A stretch of 64,000 nt of DNA from Streptomyces sp. PR69 (GTDB lineage: Bacteria; Actinomycetota; Actinomycetes; Streptomycetales; Streptomycetaceae): assembly GCF_026420845.1 (NCBI RefSeq), contig NZ_JAOWCB010000001.1, forward strand, positions 310,001-374,000, written 5' to 3'. This document shows positions 1 through 7,966 of this stretch, one piece after another; position 1 is the first letter of the stretch, and each line of letters opens with the position of its first letter. The position numbers were made by a program, and so were the translations under genes. The notes below the pieces were generated by a model. That model did not search any database, was not told the DNA's origin, and saw only the letters and a program-made list of their open reading frames with translations.

Positions 1-118
1 TCTGCGCTCCGTCGGGATCGAGCGCGCCGGTGTCGTCGAACGGCGTGACCATCGCGCACAGGGCGCGGCCGAAAGGCCCGAAGGTCCCAGAAGAGGGGGA
101 AGAGGCAATGGAGTCCAT
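1..118 (-). CDS. dapA: 4-hydroxy-tetrahydrodipicolinate synthase, N-terminal fragment
   Basis: Only the first 39 codons are inside the window; the gene runs off the left edge. The peptide starts MDSIASSPSSG and contains FGRALCAMVTPFDDTGALD, the first beta strand and loop of DapA-family class I aldolases. DapA condenses pyruvate with aspartate semialdehyde in the cytoplasm, the first committed step of lysine and diaminopimelate synthesis. The catalytic lysine and tyrosine lie outside the window, so other members of the family (for example N-acetylneuraminate lyase) cannot be fully excluded, although this N-terminal block is typical of actinobacterial DapA. It lies downstream of the secreted nuclease-like gene on the same strand but behind that gene's terminator. 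Confidence 0.75.
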   Translation of the reverse strand, partial: MDSIASSPSSGTFGPFGRALCAMVTPFDDTGALDPDGAQ

Positions 119-244
119 TCACGCAGTGTGACCGGCCCGGAGGGCAAGCTCCAGTGAGATCTGCTTCAGCCGATTGCTTAGCACCGCTACGCAGAACGCT
201 CCCCCCGCCGGATCGAGCGGGTCGGCCTTTCCCCGTACGAGCGG

Positions 245-279
245 TGCACGCCCGCGCTGAGCCTCAGCGCGGGCGTGCA
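245..279 (-). terminator. Perfect 16-bp hairpin terminator of the endonuclease/phosphatase-fold gene
   Basis: A 16-bp perfect inverted repeat with a 3-base loop (arms 245-260 and 264-279) lies just beyond the stop codon at 298-300 and before dapA. Such hairpins without a clear U-tract are normal Streptomyces terminators. Confidence 0.8.
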
Positions 280-297
280 GCGGCTCACGGCGCGGCC

Positions 298-2142
298 CTA
301 CGGGCGGAAGCGCAGCACCTGCGGGTCGTGGTCGCTGTTCTGGTCCGCGAACTCCGCGTTGATGTGCACGCTGTCGTAGCTGAAGCGGCGGATGGCCGGG
401 CTGGTGAGGATCTGGTCCAGGACCTGGCTGTTGCCGTCGTACACGTACGAGTAGCGCTCCGAGCGCGGCAGGGAGGTGATCGCCGCGCAGAGCACCCCGC
501 CGTCCGTCAGCGTCTTCGTCGTCTCCGAGAACTCGAAGTCGTTGATGTCGCCGACGACCAGCACACGGGCGGCGCGGTCGGCCTTGAGGAGGTCCTTGAC
601 GAAGGTGTTGACCGCCTTCGCCTGCAGGTGGCGCTCCACCTCGGAGGAACGGTTCGGCGGCTGGCGGTGGGAGGCCAGCGACTCATCGCCGCCCTTCGAG
701 GAGAAGTGGTTGGCGATCACGAAGACCGTGCGGCCGCGGAAGGTGAACTCGCCGGCCAGCGGCTTGCGGCTGTTCTCCCAGGCCTTGTTCGCCGGGTCGA
801 TCCGGCCGGGGGAGTGGGTCAGGGCGACCTGGCCGTAGTCCTTCGTCACCCCGGTCGGGGTCGTCGCATCGCCGCCCGGGCGGTCGGTGAAGGACACCCG
901 CTCCGGGTTGAAGAGGAACACCTGGCGGATGTTGCCGCCCGGCTGCCCGCCGTCCTTGTTGTTCTCCGGGTCGATGCCGCGCCACTCGTACGCGGGGCCG
1001 CCCGCCGCCTTGATCGCGTCCGTGAACTTCCTCAGCGTCTCCTCGGCGCCGACCGTGCCGTCGTTCTTCGGGCCGCTGTCGTCCTGGATCTCCTCCAGGG
1101 CGAGGATGTCCGGCGACGCGAGATTGCCGACGACCCCGGCGGCGAGCGCGTCGAACTTCTCCTGCGGGTCCGACGGGTCGAGGTTCTCCACGTTGTATGT
1201 GGCGACCGCGAGCTCACCGCGGTACTGCTTGCGGGTCTTCTCCCGCGTCAGACCGCGGTCCACGACCGTGCCGAGGGTGCGCGCGGCCAGCGTGTAGCCG
1301 CCGTACTGGCTGAAGTCCAGCGGTCCCTCGGTCCGGCCGGCCAGCACATCGCCGACGTTCGCCTTGGGGAACGGCTGCTCGGCGCGCGGGGTCAGCGACT
1401 GGATCTTCAGCCGGCCGGTGTTCTGGGAGGTGTACGAACCGTAGACGGTGCCGCCGCGGCGATTGCGGTGCTCGAACGGATTGACCGTCACCCACATGTC
1501 GGAGTACCGGCTGGTGGCCCCGACGACCCGGGAGGAGCCGATGCGTACGTTCATCCCCTCCAGCGACTCGTAGTAGTCCAGCGCATAGCGGTGGGGCCGC
1601 AGCGGCAGGTCGTTGATGCTGCCGTCCGCGGCCGGGTCGCCGGACGGGGCGTACGTCCACGGCACCGACCACAGGGAGATCACTTCGGGGGAGGGCACCG
1701 GATTGCCGGACGAGACGACGGTGACGGCCGGCCTGCTGATTTCGGTCAGCGACTGGTTGCCGGAGGACTTGCCGCCGGGGACGTACTCCGTGACGGTGCC
1801 GGAGACCGTCACACGGTCGCCCACCGCCACGGTCGGCGCGGAGCCCGTGTAGACGAACAGGCCCTCGCTGGTGGCGTCGTTGCCGTCGCCCTCGGCGTCC
1901 TGGAACCAGAAGCCCTTCGAGCCGTAGGTCCGTACACCTGTGACGATGCCCGGGACATCCGAGACCTGCTGCCCGGCGAGCGGGGATATCCGGGTGGTGC
2001 CCTGGATGTCGTGGATGCGGACGACCATGTCGTCCGAGGCGGCGGCGGAGGCCGGGGAGGAGCCGGCGAGCAGACCGGCGGCCAGCGCCGCGGCGACGAC
2101 GGCCGAGAGCGCGGAGGGTCTCGGCAGGGCGGAGGAAGACAT
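298..2142 (-). CDS. Secreted endonuclease/exonuclease/phosphatase-family protein
   Basis: This 614-residue protein begins with a Sec-type signal peptide (hydrophobic residues about 10-30, then SPASAAA). Residues about 50-130 look like the OB-fold-like domain of ExeM/NucH-type extracellular nucleases (GFWFQDAEGDGNDAT, VGDRVTVSGTV). The endonuclease/exonuclease/phosphatase domain runs from about 310 to the end. Its visible family motifs are ATYNVENL (metal-site Asn), LALEEIQD (catalytic Glu), NHFSSKGG, VVGDINDF and NSDHDP (His/Asp pair). It is therefore probably an extracellular metal-dependent nuclease or phosphodiesterase, perhaps for phosphate or nucleotide scavenging. The ATG at 2140-2142 is chosen because GGAGT lies seven bases upstream and the signal peptide starts there; the open frame further upstream is only compositional. 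Its substrate cannot be told from sequence. Confidence 0.87.
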   Translation of the reverse strand: MSSSALPRPSALSAVVAAALAAGLLAGSSPASAAASDDMVVRIHDIQGTTRISPLAGQQVSDVPGIVTGVRTYGSKGFWFQDAEGDGNDATSEGLFVYTGSAPTVAVGDRVTVSGTVTEYVPGGKSSGNQSLTEISRPAVTVVSSGNPVPSPEVISLWSVPWTYAPSGDPAADGSINDLPLRPHRYALDYYESLEGMNVRIGSSRVVGATSRYSDMWVTVNPFEHRNRRGGTVYGSYTSQNTGRLKIQSLTPRAEQPFPKANVGDVLAGRTEGPLDFSQYGGYTLAARTLGTVVDRGLTREKTRKQYRGELAVATYNVENLDPSDPQEKFDALAAGVVGNLASPDILALEEIQDDSGPKNDGTVGAEETLRKFTDAIKAAGGPAYEWRGIDPENNKDGGQPGGNIRQVFLFNPERVSFTDRPGGDATTPTGVTKDYGQVALTHSPGRIDPANKAWENSRKPLAGEFTFRGRTVFVIANHFSSKGGDESLASHRQPPNRSSEVERHLQAKAVNTFVKDLLKADRAARVLVVGDINDFEFSETTKTLTDGGVLCAAITSLPRSERYSYVYDGNSQVLDQILTSPAIRRFSYDSVHINAEFADQNSDHDPQVLRFRP

Positions 2143-2231
2143 GCGAACTCCGGAGTGAGGGGTGGTCAGAAAGGCGGAGTGGAGCTGTGCGGTGGCTCTA
2201 CGCGCGTCAATCTCTTGGCTGAGAAGGGTAC

Positions 2232-2248
2232 TTGTCAAGGGTTGACAG
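2232..2248. promoter_or_regulatory. Back-to-back TTGACA dyad between divergent genes
   Basis: TTGTCAA-GGG-TTGACA places a -35-like TTGACA on each strand in the 292-bp gap between the secreted nuclease-like gene and the helical-repeat gene. No convincing -10 hexamer sits at the right distance on either side, so its role as promoter or operator is inferred only. Confidence 0.3.
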
Positions 2249-2434
2249 GTGTATCCGCGATGACGCGTGGATGAACCGAGTCGCGGCCGGCGCGGCGACG
2301 GCCACCGGGGTCTGCCGCACTGCTCCCGGCCGCCCGCGGGCGAGCGCGGCGAAACGGGCGGGATTGCGTCTACGCTGGGGATCTCGCAGGCCCCGCCAGG
2401 ATCCGTTCGCGTACGCGCCGAGGAGATCGACCAG

Positions 2435-3901
2435 ATGCCCGAAGACCGCCCCACCCTGCCCCCGGTGCTGCTGCACACGGACGCGGAGCTCGCACGGGAC
2501 GCGCTCGCCGCGCCGCTGCTCTCCAGGGCCGTACGGCTCGCCCGCTGGGCAGGTCCTGCGACGCGGGTCGGCGCGGGCGGCGAACTGATCGAGGAACAGC
2601 TCCCTGCGGCCGCTGGCGAGTTGGGGCTCCCCGCCGACCAGGACGGCGCGGCGCATGCGAGCGAGGCATGGCGCATCGCGGTCGACACCGGACTCGTCGA
2701 GGTCTCGGAGCCGGACGAGAACGCCGAGGACGAGGAGGCGGAGTACGGCGGCGCGAGCGCCGGGGAGAGCCTGGAGCTCGTCACCTCCGGCAGCCCCCAG
2801 GACGTGCTCGCCATCTGGCAGGAGGCCTTCGAGGCCGTGCACGCCGATGCCACCGCGCCCGTCCTGGACGACCTCGACGACATCCTCAGCGAGGACGGCG
2901 AGATCGACTTCTCGGCGCTGGACTGGGACCCGGAGGCGGAGACCGAGTTCCTCGACGGGGTCCTCGGGAACCTGTACCTCCTCACCGTCTCCGGCGGCGG
3001 CGCTGCCGAGGAGCCCGTGCCGCTGCCCGCGCTGGCCGCGTCGATGATCGTGCCCGACGACATGGGCGAGCCCACCGACGACGTCCTGGAGCAGGTGTCC
3101 GAGGCGATGATGCGGCTGGACGACCAGTTCCGGCTGTTCGAGCCGCTCGGACTCGTCGAATACCGGCCGGTGGACGAGGCGCTGCTGGCCGAGGAGGCCG
3201 GCGATGAAGCAGCCGTGCCGCCGGGGGACGAAGAGGACGTGTCCCGGTACGGGCTGGTCCGGCTGACACCCCTCGGGCTGTACGGCGTCCGGACCCGGAT
3301 GCTGGAGGCCGGGGTGGACGCGCCGGCGGTCGGGGACCTGGCGGACAAGGACGCGGACGCGCTGCTCGACGGGCTGGCCTGCTACCCGGAGATGGCGGCG
3401 CGGGCGGAGACCGAGCAGTGGCTGGCGCGGCGCGGAGTCGGGGACGCGGCGGTCCAGCTCCTCGCGGCGGCCAAGGGCGCCGACGAGGGCGCTCCACTGC
3501 GCCGGCTTCACTGCCAGCAGGCGCTGACCCTCGTCGGCGCCCAAGCCGAGCCCGCGGTACGGGCAGTGCTGGACGACCCCGAACTGGGCGGGCTGGCGCG
3601 GGTGTGGCTCGCCGAACGCGGCGCGACGGATGTGCCGCCGCCGTCCGAGTCGATGGTCTTCTGGCTGGCCATCGACACCATCGCCGCGCAACTGGACGCG
3701 GAGGGCGAGCCGGAGGAACTCCAGGAGCTGGTGGAGGGCCTGGTCGGGCGGCACGGCGGGTTCTTCGAGCAGGCATGGCGGGTGGAGCATCCGGCGACGG
3801 CGGAGGTGCTGGAGGCGATGGGGAGGCTGCACGGGGACAGGAAGCTGGCGAAGGAGGCGCGCAAGGCGGCCTTCAAGGCCCGCTCCCGTCAGGCGTCCTG
3901 A
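2435..3901 (+). CDS. Helical-repeat (HEAT-like) protein, paralogue of the gene at 42203-43711
   Basis: This is a 488-residue cytoplasmic protein with no signal peptide or membrane segment and no recognised catalytic motif. The N-terminal part (ARDALAAPLLSRAVRLARW) is helical. The middle is very acidic (about residues 90-160, DENAEDEEAE). The C-terminal third consists of short amphipathic helices like HEAT repeats (LARVWLAERG, VFWLAIDTIAAQL). The same elements occur in the same order in the product of 42203-43711, including the closing block of the type LAKEARKAAFKARS versus LAKAVRRAAFQVHT, so the two are paralogues. The ATG at 2435 has AGGAG nine bases upstream. The function is unknown; a scaffold or adaptor role is only a guess from the fold. 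Confidence 0.8.
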   Translation: MPEDRPTLPPVLLHTDAELARDALAAPLLSRAVRLARWAGPATRVGAGGELIEEQLPAAAGELGLPADQDGAAHASEAWRIAVDTGLVEVSEPDENAEDEEAEYGGASAGESLELVTSGSPQDVLAIWQEAFEAVHADATAPVLDDLDDILSEDGEIDFSALDWDPEAETEFLDGVLGNLYLLTVSGGGAAEEPVPLPALAASMIVPDDMGEPTDDVLEQVSEAMMRLDDQFRLFEPLGLVEYRPVDEALLAEEAGDEAAVPPGDEEDVSRYGLVRLTPLGLYGVRTRMLEAGVDAPAVGDLADKDADALLDGLACYPEMAARAETEQWLARRGVGDAAVQLLAAAKGADEGAPLRRLHCQQALTLVGAQAEPAVRAVLDDPELGGLARVWLAERGATDVPPPSESMVFWLAIDTIAAQLDAEGEPEELQELVEGLVGRHGGFFEQAWRVEHPATAEVLEAMGRLHGDRKLAKEARKAAFKARSRQAS

Positions 3902-5034
3902 CGCCCCGGGCGTCCTGCGGGGCCGGGGTGCGCCCGGGGTTGCGGCTGCCCGTCCGTGCGGCACGCCCGTGGCCCGGGCCGGTGCCTTTCCCACCCACCC
4001 GCCCGTTTCCGGCACCTCGTCGGGTGCGGGCCGGGGCGCCCCGGGGGGCGCGGCTGCCCGTTCGTGCGGGTTGCCCGTGGCGGGGGCGGGTGCTTGTCCC
4101 TCCCGCTTTCCCCCTTCGCCCTGGGGGGTGGGGGGACCCCCACGTTTCCAGCACCTCGTCGGGTGCGGCGGGTGGGTGGGGGGTCCGGCACCCCGCCGGG
4201 TGCGGGTGAGGGGGGACTCGCATCCTGTCGGGTGCGGGGACGCCGGGGCAGTCGGCCCGTCTGGGGCGGAGGGGCCGTGCAGGGTCGCCCCCGCAGAGGA
4301 CCGGCGGCAAGACCGGGGTGACCCTGACAAGGGCGGTCACGCCGCCGGCCTTGAGGAGGTGAGCCCGGAGGGGCCCCGACCACCCGAGGCGGGACAAGGC
4401 CCCGAGCCCCAGGGCACCCAAGGAACAGGCAACCCGCGCCGCGCAGGGGCCCCGGCGTGCCCAAGGGCCCGAGGAGCCCGTGCCCTGCGGAGGTCGGCGT
4501 GCTCAAGGGCCCGAGGAGCCCCGCGGTCTGCGGAGGTCGGCGTGCCCAAGGGCCCGAGGTGCCCGTGCCCTGCGGAGGTCGGCGTGCTCAAGGCCCCGAG
4601 GTGCCCGCGGTCTGCGGAGGCCAGCGGCCCGAGGTGCCCGCGGTCTGCGGAGGTGGGCACGCCCGGGGAACCCTCACGGCGCGAAGCGCCGCCAGGGGGT
4701 GTAGGGGGCGAAGCCCCCTACACCAAAAAGGGGCGGGTGGGTGGGGAAAGGCCCCGCGCCCGCGGAGGAGGGCACGCCCCGGCGACCCCCACGGCGCGCA
4801 GCGCCGCACAGGGGTGTGCGGGGCGAAGCCCCCACACCCACACAGGGCGGGTGGGTGGGAAAGGGCCCGCGCCCGCGGAACGGCGCGTACGCGCCGTCCG
4901 CACACGCCCGCCCCCCGCCACAATCCCCACCAGAAGTCCCCCGATGTCGGGCTTCGTTCAGGCGGCGTTTATACGCGAGCGCAAGGGTGACGCCCGACAT
5001 CAGCCACGCTGGATGCGTCCCTCAGGAGACCTTG
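3902..5034. repeat. GC-rich intergenic repeat island 1 (1.1 kb)
   Basis: No supported gene lies in these 1133 bases. The stretch is made of (a) palindromic units of the type GGCACCTCGTCGGGTGCGGG near 4013, 4150, 4190 and 4213; (b) a tandem array at 4454-4657; (c) two similar blocks ending in GGGCGGGTGGGTGGG followed by AAAGG and GCCCGCGCCCGCGG (near 4731 and 4845), each preceded by a hairpin built around GGGGCGAAGCCCC; and (d) the exact complement of that G-rich motif, CCCACCCACCCGCCC, at 3990-4004. Open frames across it change register between repeat copies and look like composition effects. The promoter of the PhoX-like gene must lie at its right end (about 4930-5030). Confidence 0.75.
4454..4657. 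repeat. Tandem array, 42-43-bp unit, about 4.8 copies
   Basis: Units start at 4454, 4496, 4539 and 4581, with a shortened fifth copy from about 4624. Each reads roughly GGCGTGC(C/T)CAAGG then CCCGAGG, a variable CCCGTGCCC or CCCGCGGTC, and TGCGGAGGTC. Copies alternate between two variants (CCAAGG.CCGTGCCC and CTCAAGG.CCGCGGTC), as if a two-unit block had been duplicated. The mixed 42/43-bp period argues against coding. Confidence 0.8.
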
Positions 5035-6489
5035 ATGCCGCTCACCCGCAGGGAGTTCACCAGACAGTCCGCGCTCACCGGCACCGCCGTCGCCCTCACC
5101 GGCGCCGTCGGCTCGCTCGCCACCGCGCCCGGCGCCCTCGCCGCCGAGGAGGGCGACACCCTCGGCCAGGGCGTCGCCGACGACGGCTACGGCGACGGCT
5201 ACGGCCACCGCTGCCGCCCCGGCTACGGCCCGCTCCTCCCCGACCCGGAGGGCATCCTCGCGCTGCCCGCCGGCTTCCGCTATGAGATCGTCACGCACAG
5301 CGGCGTCACCCGGCTGGAGTCCGGCGAGTTCACGCCCGCCAAGCACGACGGCGCCGCTGCCTTCGACGGCCCGCGCGGAGTGACGCTGCTGGTCGTCAAC
5401 CATGAGCTGAAGGGCCCCCGGGACCGGTGGGAGCACCCCGTGCCGCTCACCGAGGGCCTGGTGTACGACCCGGCCGCGGCCGGCGGCTGCACCGTCGTGG
5501 AGATCCGCCGTGACGGCCGTACCGCCGAGTGGGTCGGCATCGCCGGCACCTCCACCAACTGCGCAGGCGGCGGCACCCCCTGGGGCACCTGGCTGACGTG
5601 CGAGGAGAACTCCGACCGCGCCGGCGAGAACGGCATGACCAGGGACCACGGCTATGTGTTCGAGGTGGACCCCTATGACCGCCGCGCCAACCGCGATCCC
5701 AAGCCCATCAAGGCGTTCGGCCGCTTCGACCACGAGGCCGTGGTCATCGACCCCCGCCGCGGCCACGCCTATCTGACGGAGGACGACTCCAAGCCGAACG
5801 GCCTGTTCTACCGCTGGGTTCCGCCGCGCGGCTTCACTCATCGCCGCGTCCGGCTGCGCGACCTCGCCGATGACGCGGGCGTGCTCCAGGCGCCCCGCTG
5901 CTTCGATTCGGGCGGCCGGTTCGTCGACGACCTCTCCCGTGCGGCCCGTATCGGCACGGTGTACGGGGTCGACTGGATCGACGTCCCCGACCGCGACGCC
6001 AAGGAGACCCCCGTCCGCGAGCAGTTCGGGGACGGTGAAGTGACTCGCGCCCGCAAGCTGGAAGGCATGTGGTGGGGCGACGGCGGCGCGTACTTCGTCT
6101 CGTCGTACGCCCGTGGCGAGAGCCCCGGCGAGCCGCACGACGGGCAGGTCTGGTTCTACAACCCGCGCCGCCGCACGCTCACCCTCAAGGTGCTGCTGGG
6201 CGTCAACGCGAACCGGGACGAGGACGGGGCGTTCGACGGACCCGACAACATCACGGTCTCCCCGTACGGCGGACTGGTCCTCGCCGAGGACGGCGAGGGC
6301 ATCCAGCACCTGTTCGGCGCGACCGACCGCGGCCGCACCTACCCGATCGCCCGCAATGACCTCAACGACAGCGAGTTCGCGGGCGTCGTCTTCTCTCCCG
6401 ACGGACGCACGCTGTACGCCAGCATCCAGGAGCCCGGCATCCTCCTGGCCATCACCGGCCCGTGGCGGCGTCACTCGCCCCGCCACTGA
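5035..6489 (+). CDS. Tat-exported PhoX/DUF839-family alkaline phosphatase-like protein
   Basis: This 484-residue protein begins MPLTRREFTRQSALTG, a twin-arginine signal with the RR pair at residues 5-6, followed by a hydrophobic stretch and an Ala-rich cleavage region near 35. The mature part matches the PhoX (DUF839) beta-propeller family: LLVVNHELKGPRDRW, TSTNCAGGGTPWGTWLTCEEN, FGRFDHEAVVIDP, YLTEDD and DGPDNITVSPYGGLVLAEDG. PhoX enzymes are Ca/Fe phosphomonoesterases released outside the membrane. The ATG at 5035 has AGGAGA six bases upstream. A degenerate pair of GTTCA-like repeats 11 bp apart (4956, 4967) hints at PhoP control but matches poorly. It faces the TerD gene and shares a bidirectional terminator with it. 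Enzyme activity is inferred from family; some DUF839 proteins are uncharacterised. Confidence 0.88.
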   Translation: MPLTRREFTRQSALTGTAVALTGAVGSLATAPGALAAEEGDTLGQGVADDGYGDGYGHRCRPGYGPLLPDPEGILALPAGFRYEIVTHSGVTRLESGEFTPAKHDGAAAFDGPRGVTLLVVNHELKGPRDRWEHPVPLTEGLVYDPAAAGGCTVVEIRRDGRTAEWVGIAGTSTNCAGGGTPWGTWLTCEENSDRAGENGMTRDHGYVFEVDPYDRRANRDPKPIKAFGRFDHEAVVIDPRRGHAYLTEDDSKPNGLFYRWVPPRGFTHRRVRLRDLADDAGVLQAPRCFDSGGRFVDDLSRAARIGTVYGVDWIDVPDRDAKETPVREQFGDGEVTRARKLEGMWWGDGGAYFVSSYARGESPGEPHDGQVWFYNPRRRTLTLKVLLGVNANRDEDGAFDGPDNITVSPYGGLVLAEDGEGIQHLFGATDRGRTYPIARNDLNDSEFAGVVFSPDGRTLYASIQEPGILLAITGPWRRHSPRH

Positions 6490-6511
6490 GTGTGCGCTGA
6501 ATGTGCGCGGC

Positions 6512-6547
6512 CGGCCTCCTGCCGCCTGTCCCGGCGGCAGGAGGCCG
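6512..6547. terminator. Bidirectional 15-bp hairpin terminator
   Basis: Perfect 15-bp arms 6512-6526 and 6533-6547 with a 6-base loop lie between the convergent phoX-like and terD-like genes. Confidence 0.8.
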
Positions 6548-6601
6548 ACCGTGGCGCGCGCTCACCGGCCCCGGCGCGGGCTCACCGGCCGCGGCGCGCG
6601 C

Positions 6602-7843
6602 TCACAGGGCCTGGGCCGCCGGCTTGACCATGCCGCGGACGGTGCGCGACTTCACGAAGTCGCCCATCGCGGTCATCTCCCACTCGCCCGAGAACTGCCT
6701 GATCAGCTTGGCCATCATCACACCGGTCTGCGGCTCTGCGCTGGTGAGGTCGAAGCGGACGAGCTCCTCGCCGGTCATGGCGTCGATCAGCCGGCAGTAC
6801 GCCTTGGCGACCTCCGTGAACTTCTGTCCGGAGAAGGAGTTCACCGTGAACACCAGGCCCGTCGCCTCCGCGGGGAGCCGGCCCAGGTCCACGACGATCA
6901 CCTCGTCGTCGCCCGCACCCTCGCCCGTGAGATTGTCGCCGGAGTGCTTGACGGCCCCGTTGAGGATCGACAGCTTGCCGAAGTAGCAGCTGTCGAGGTG
7001 ATTGCGGTTGGGGCCGTAGGCGATGACGGAGGCGTCCAGGTCGATGTCCTTGCCGCGGAACGCGGGCTCCCAGCCGAGGCCCATCTTCACCTGGGACAGC
7101 AGCGGCCGGCCGCCCTTGACCAGGGACACGGTCTGGTTCTTCTGGAGGCTGACCCGGCCCTTGTCCAGATTGATCTTCCCGGCGCCGGGCGCGGCAGCCC
7201 CGGCAGCCCCGGCAGCCCCGGCAGGCGTCGGGGCCGCGGCAGCCGCCGGGGGCGCCGAGGGCATCGGCGGGGCGGCCACGCGGGGGTCGGCGGCAGCCGG
7301 GGCGGCGGGGGCGGGCGGAGCCATCGGCGCGGCGGCCGGCTCCTCGTCGACCGAGACGCCGAAGTCCGTGGCGATGCCCGCCAGCCCGTTCGCATACCCC
7401 TGGCCGACCGCGCGCGCCTTCCACGCGCCGTTGCGCAGATAGATCTCGACAACGACGAGCGCCGTCTCCGCACCGAGCCGCGGGGGAGTGAAGGTGGCGA
7501 GCGCCGTCCCGTCGTCGGCGTTGCGGAGGGTGGCGGTGGGCTCGATGCCCTGGAAGGTCTGCCCTGCCGCGTCCGGGCTGGCGGTGACGACGATCTTCTC
7601 AATGCCGGGCGGCACCGCGGCGGTGTCCACGATGATCGCGTCGGGGGCCGCCCCGCCGCCCGAGCGGTAGGTGACACCGGGGCCCGTGGGCTGGTTGTAG
7701 AAGATGAAGTCGTCGTCGGAGCGCACCTTGCCGTCGGCGGTGAGCAGCAGGCCCGATACGTCGAGCCGCACCGGAGCGGCGACGTCCACCGCCACACGGG
7801 CGGCGGAGAGGGGAATGTTCGAGCCGGGGGTCATAGCTGTCAT
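6602..7843 (-). CDS. TerD-family stress protein with two TerD-like domains
   Basis: This 413-residue cytoplasmic protein has a first TerD domain in about residues 1-175 (GLLLTADGKVRSDDDFIFYNQP is the classic TerD calcium-binding region, here given in two parts as DGKVRSDDDFIFYNQ). A linker of about 50 residues rich in Ala and Pro follows. A second, more diverged TerD-like domain (about 220-413) contains LGWEPAFRGKDIDLDASVI, FTVNSFSGQKFTEV and AYCRLID. TerD proteins bind Ca2+ and are linked to tellurite and general stress responses, but their biochemical role is not settled. The ATG at 7843 is used; a second in-frame ATG lies three codons in at 7834 and neither has a strong ribosome-binding site. 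No other ter gene is adjacent, so this looks like one of the scattered single TerD genes common in Streptomyces. Confidence 0.85.
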   Translation of the reverse strand: MTAMTPGSNIPLSAARVAVDVAAPVRLDVSGLLLTADGKVRSDDDFIFYNQPTGPGVTYRSGGGAAPDAIIVDTAAVPPGIEKIVVTASPDAAGQTFQGIEPTATLRNADDGTALATFTPPRLGAETALVVVEIYLRNGAWKARAVGQGYANGLAGIATDFGVSVDEEPAAAPMAPPAPAAPAAADPRVAAPPMPSAPPAAAAAPTPAGAAGAAGAAAPGAGKINLDKGRVSLQKNQTVSLVKGGRPLLSQVKMGLGWEPAFRGKDIDLDASVIAYGPNRNHLDSCYFGKLSILNGAVKHSGDNLTGEGAGDDEVIVVDLGRLPAEATGLVFTVNSFSGQKFTEVAKAYCRLIDAMTGEELVRFDLTSAEPQTGVMMAKLIRQFSGEWEMTAMGDFVKSRTVRGMVKPAAQAL

Positions 7844-7966
7844 GCCAGACGTAACGAGCGAGACGCCTTTACCGTTCCATTGCCTTCGCCCCGTCCCGCC
7901 CGTCCAGCCCGCCGTCGTCAACCGGGCGTCGCCCGAATCCGCCTGCGCCGGGTGACGGTGAACCCG

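Noticed and set aside
154..2274. 706-codon plus-strand frame across the secreted nuclease-like gene
   Set aside because: Composition-driven shadow without a ribosome-binding site or family match; the opposite strand encodes a clear signal peptide and catalytic motifs.
2143..3348. Upstream extension of the secreted nuclease-like reading frame
   Set aside because: Ser/Arg-rich shadow of the gene at 2435-3901; the real start is the ATG at 2142 just before the signal peptide.
4956..4977. Possible PHO box before the PhoX-like gene
   Set aside because: Two GTTCA/GTTTA starts are 11 bp apart, as in PHO boxes, but the CC(C/T) positions do not match; too weak to report as a site.
3630..5285. Open frames running through repeat island 1
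   Set aside because: They change register with the 42/43-bp units, have no ribosome-binding site and end inside the PhoX-like gene in another frame.
6113..7966. Plus-strand frame joined to the AraC gene across the TerD gene
   Set aside because: Shadow of the PhoX-like and TerD genes; AraC homology begins after 8033.
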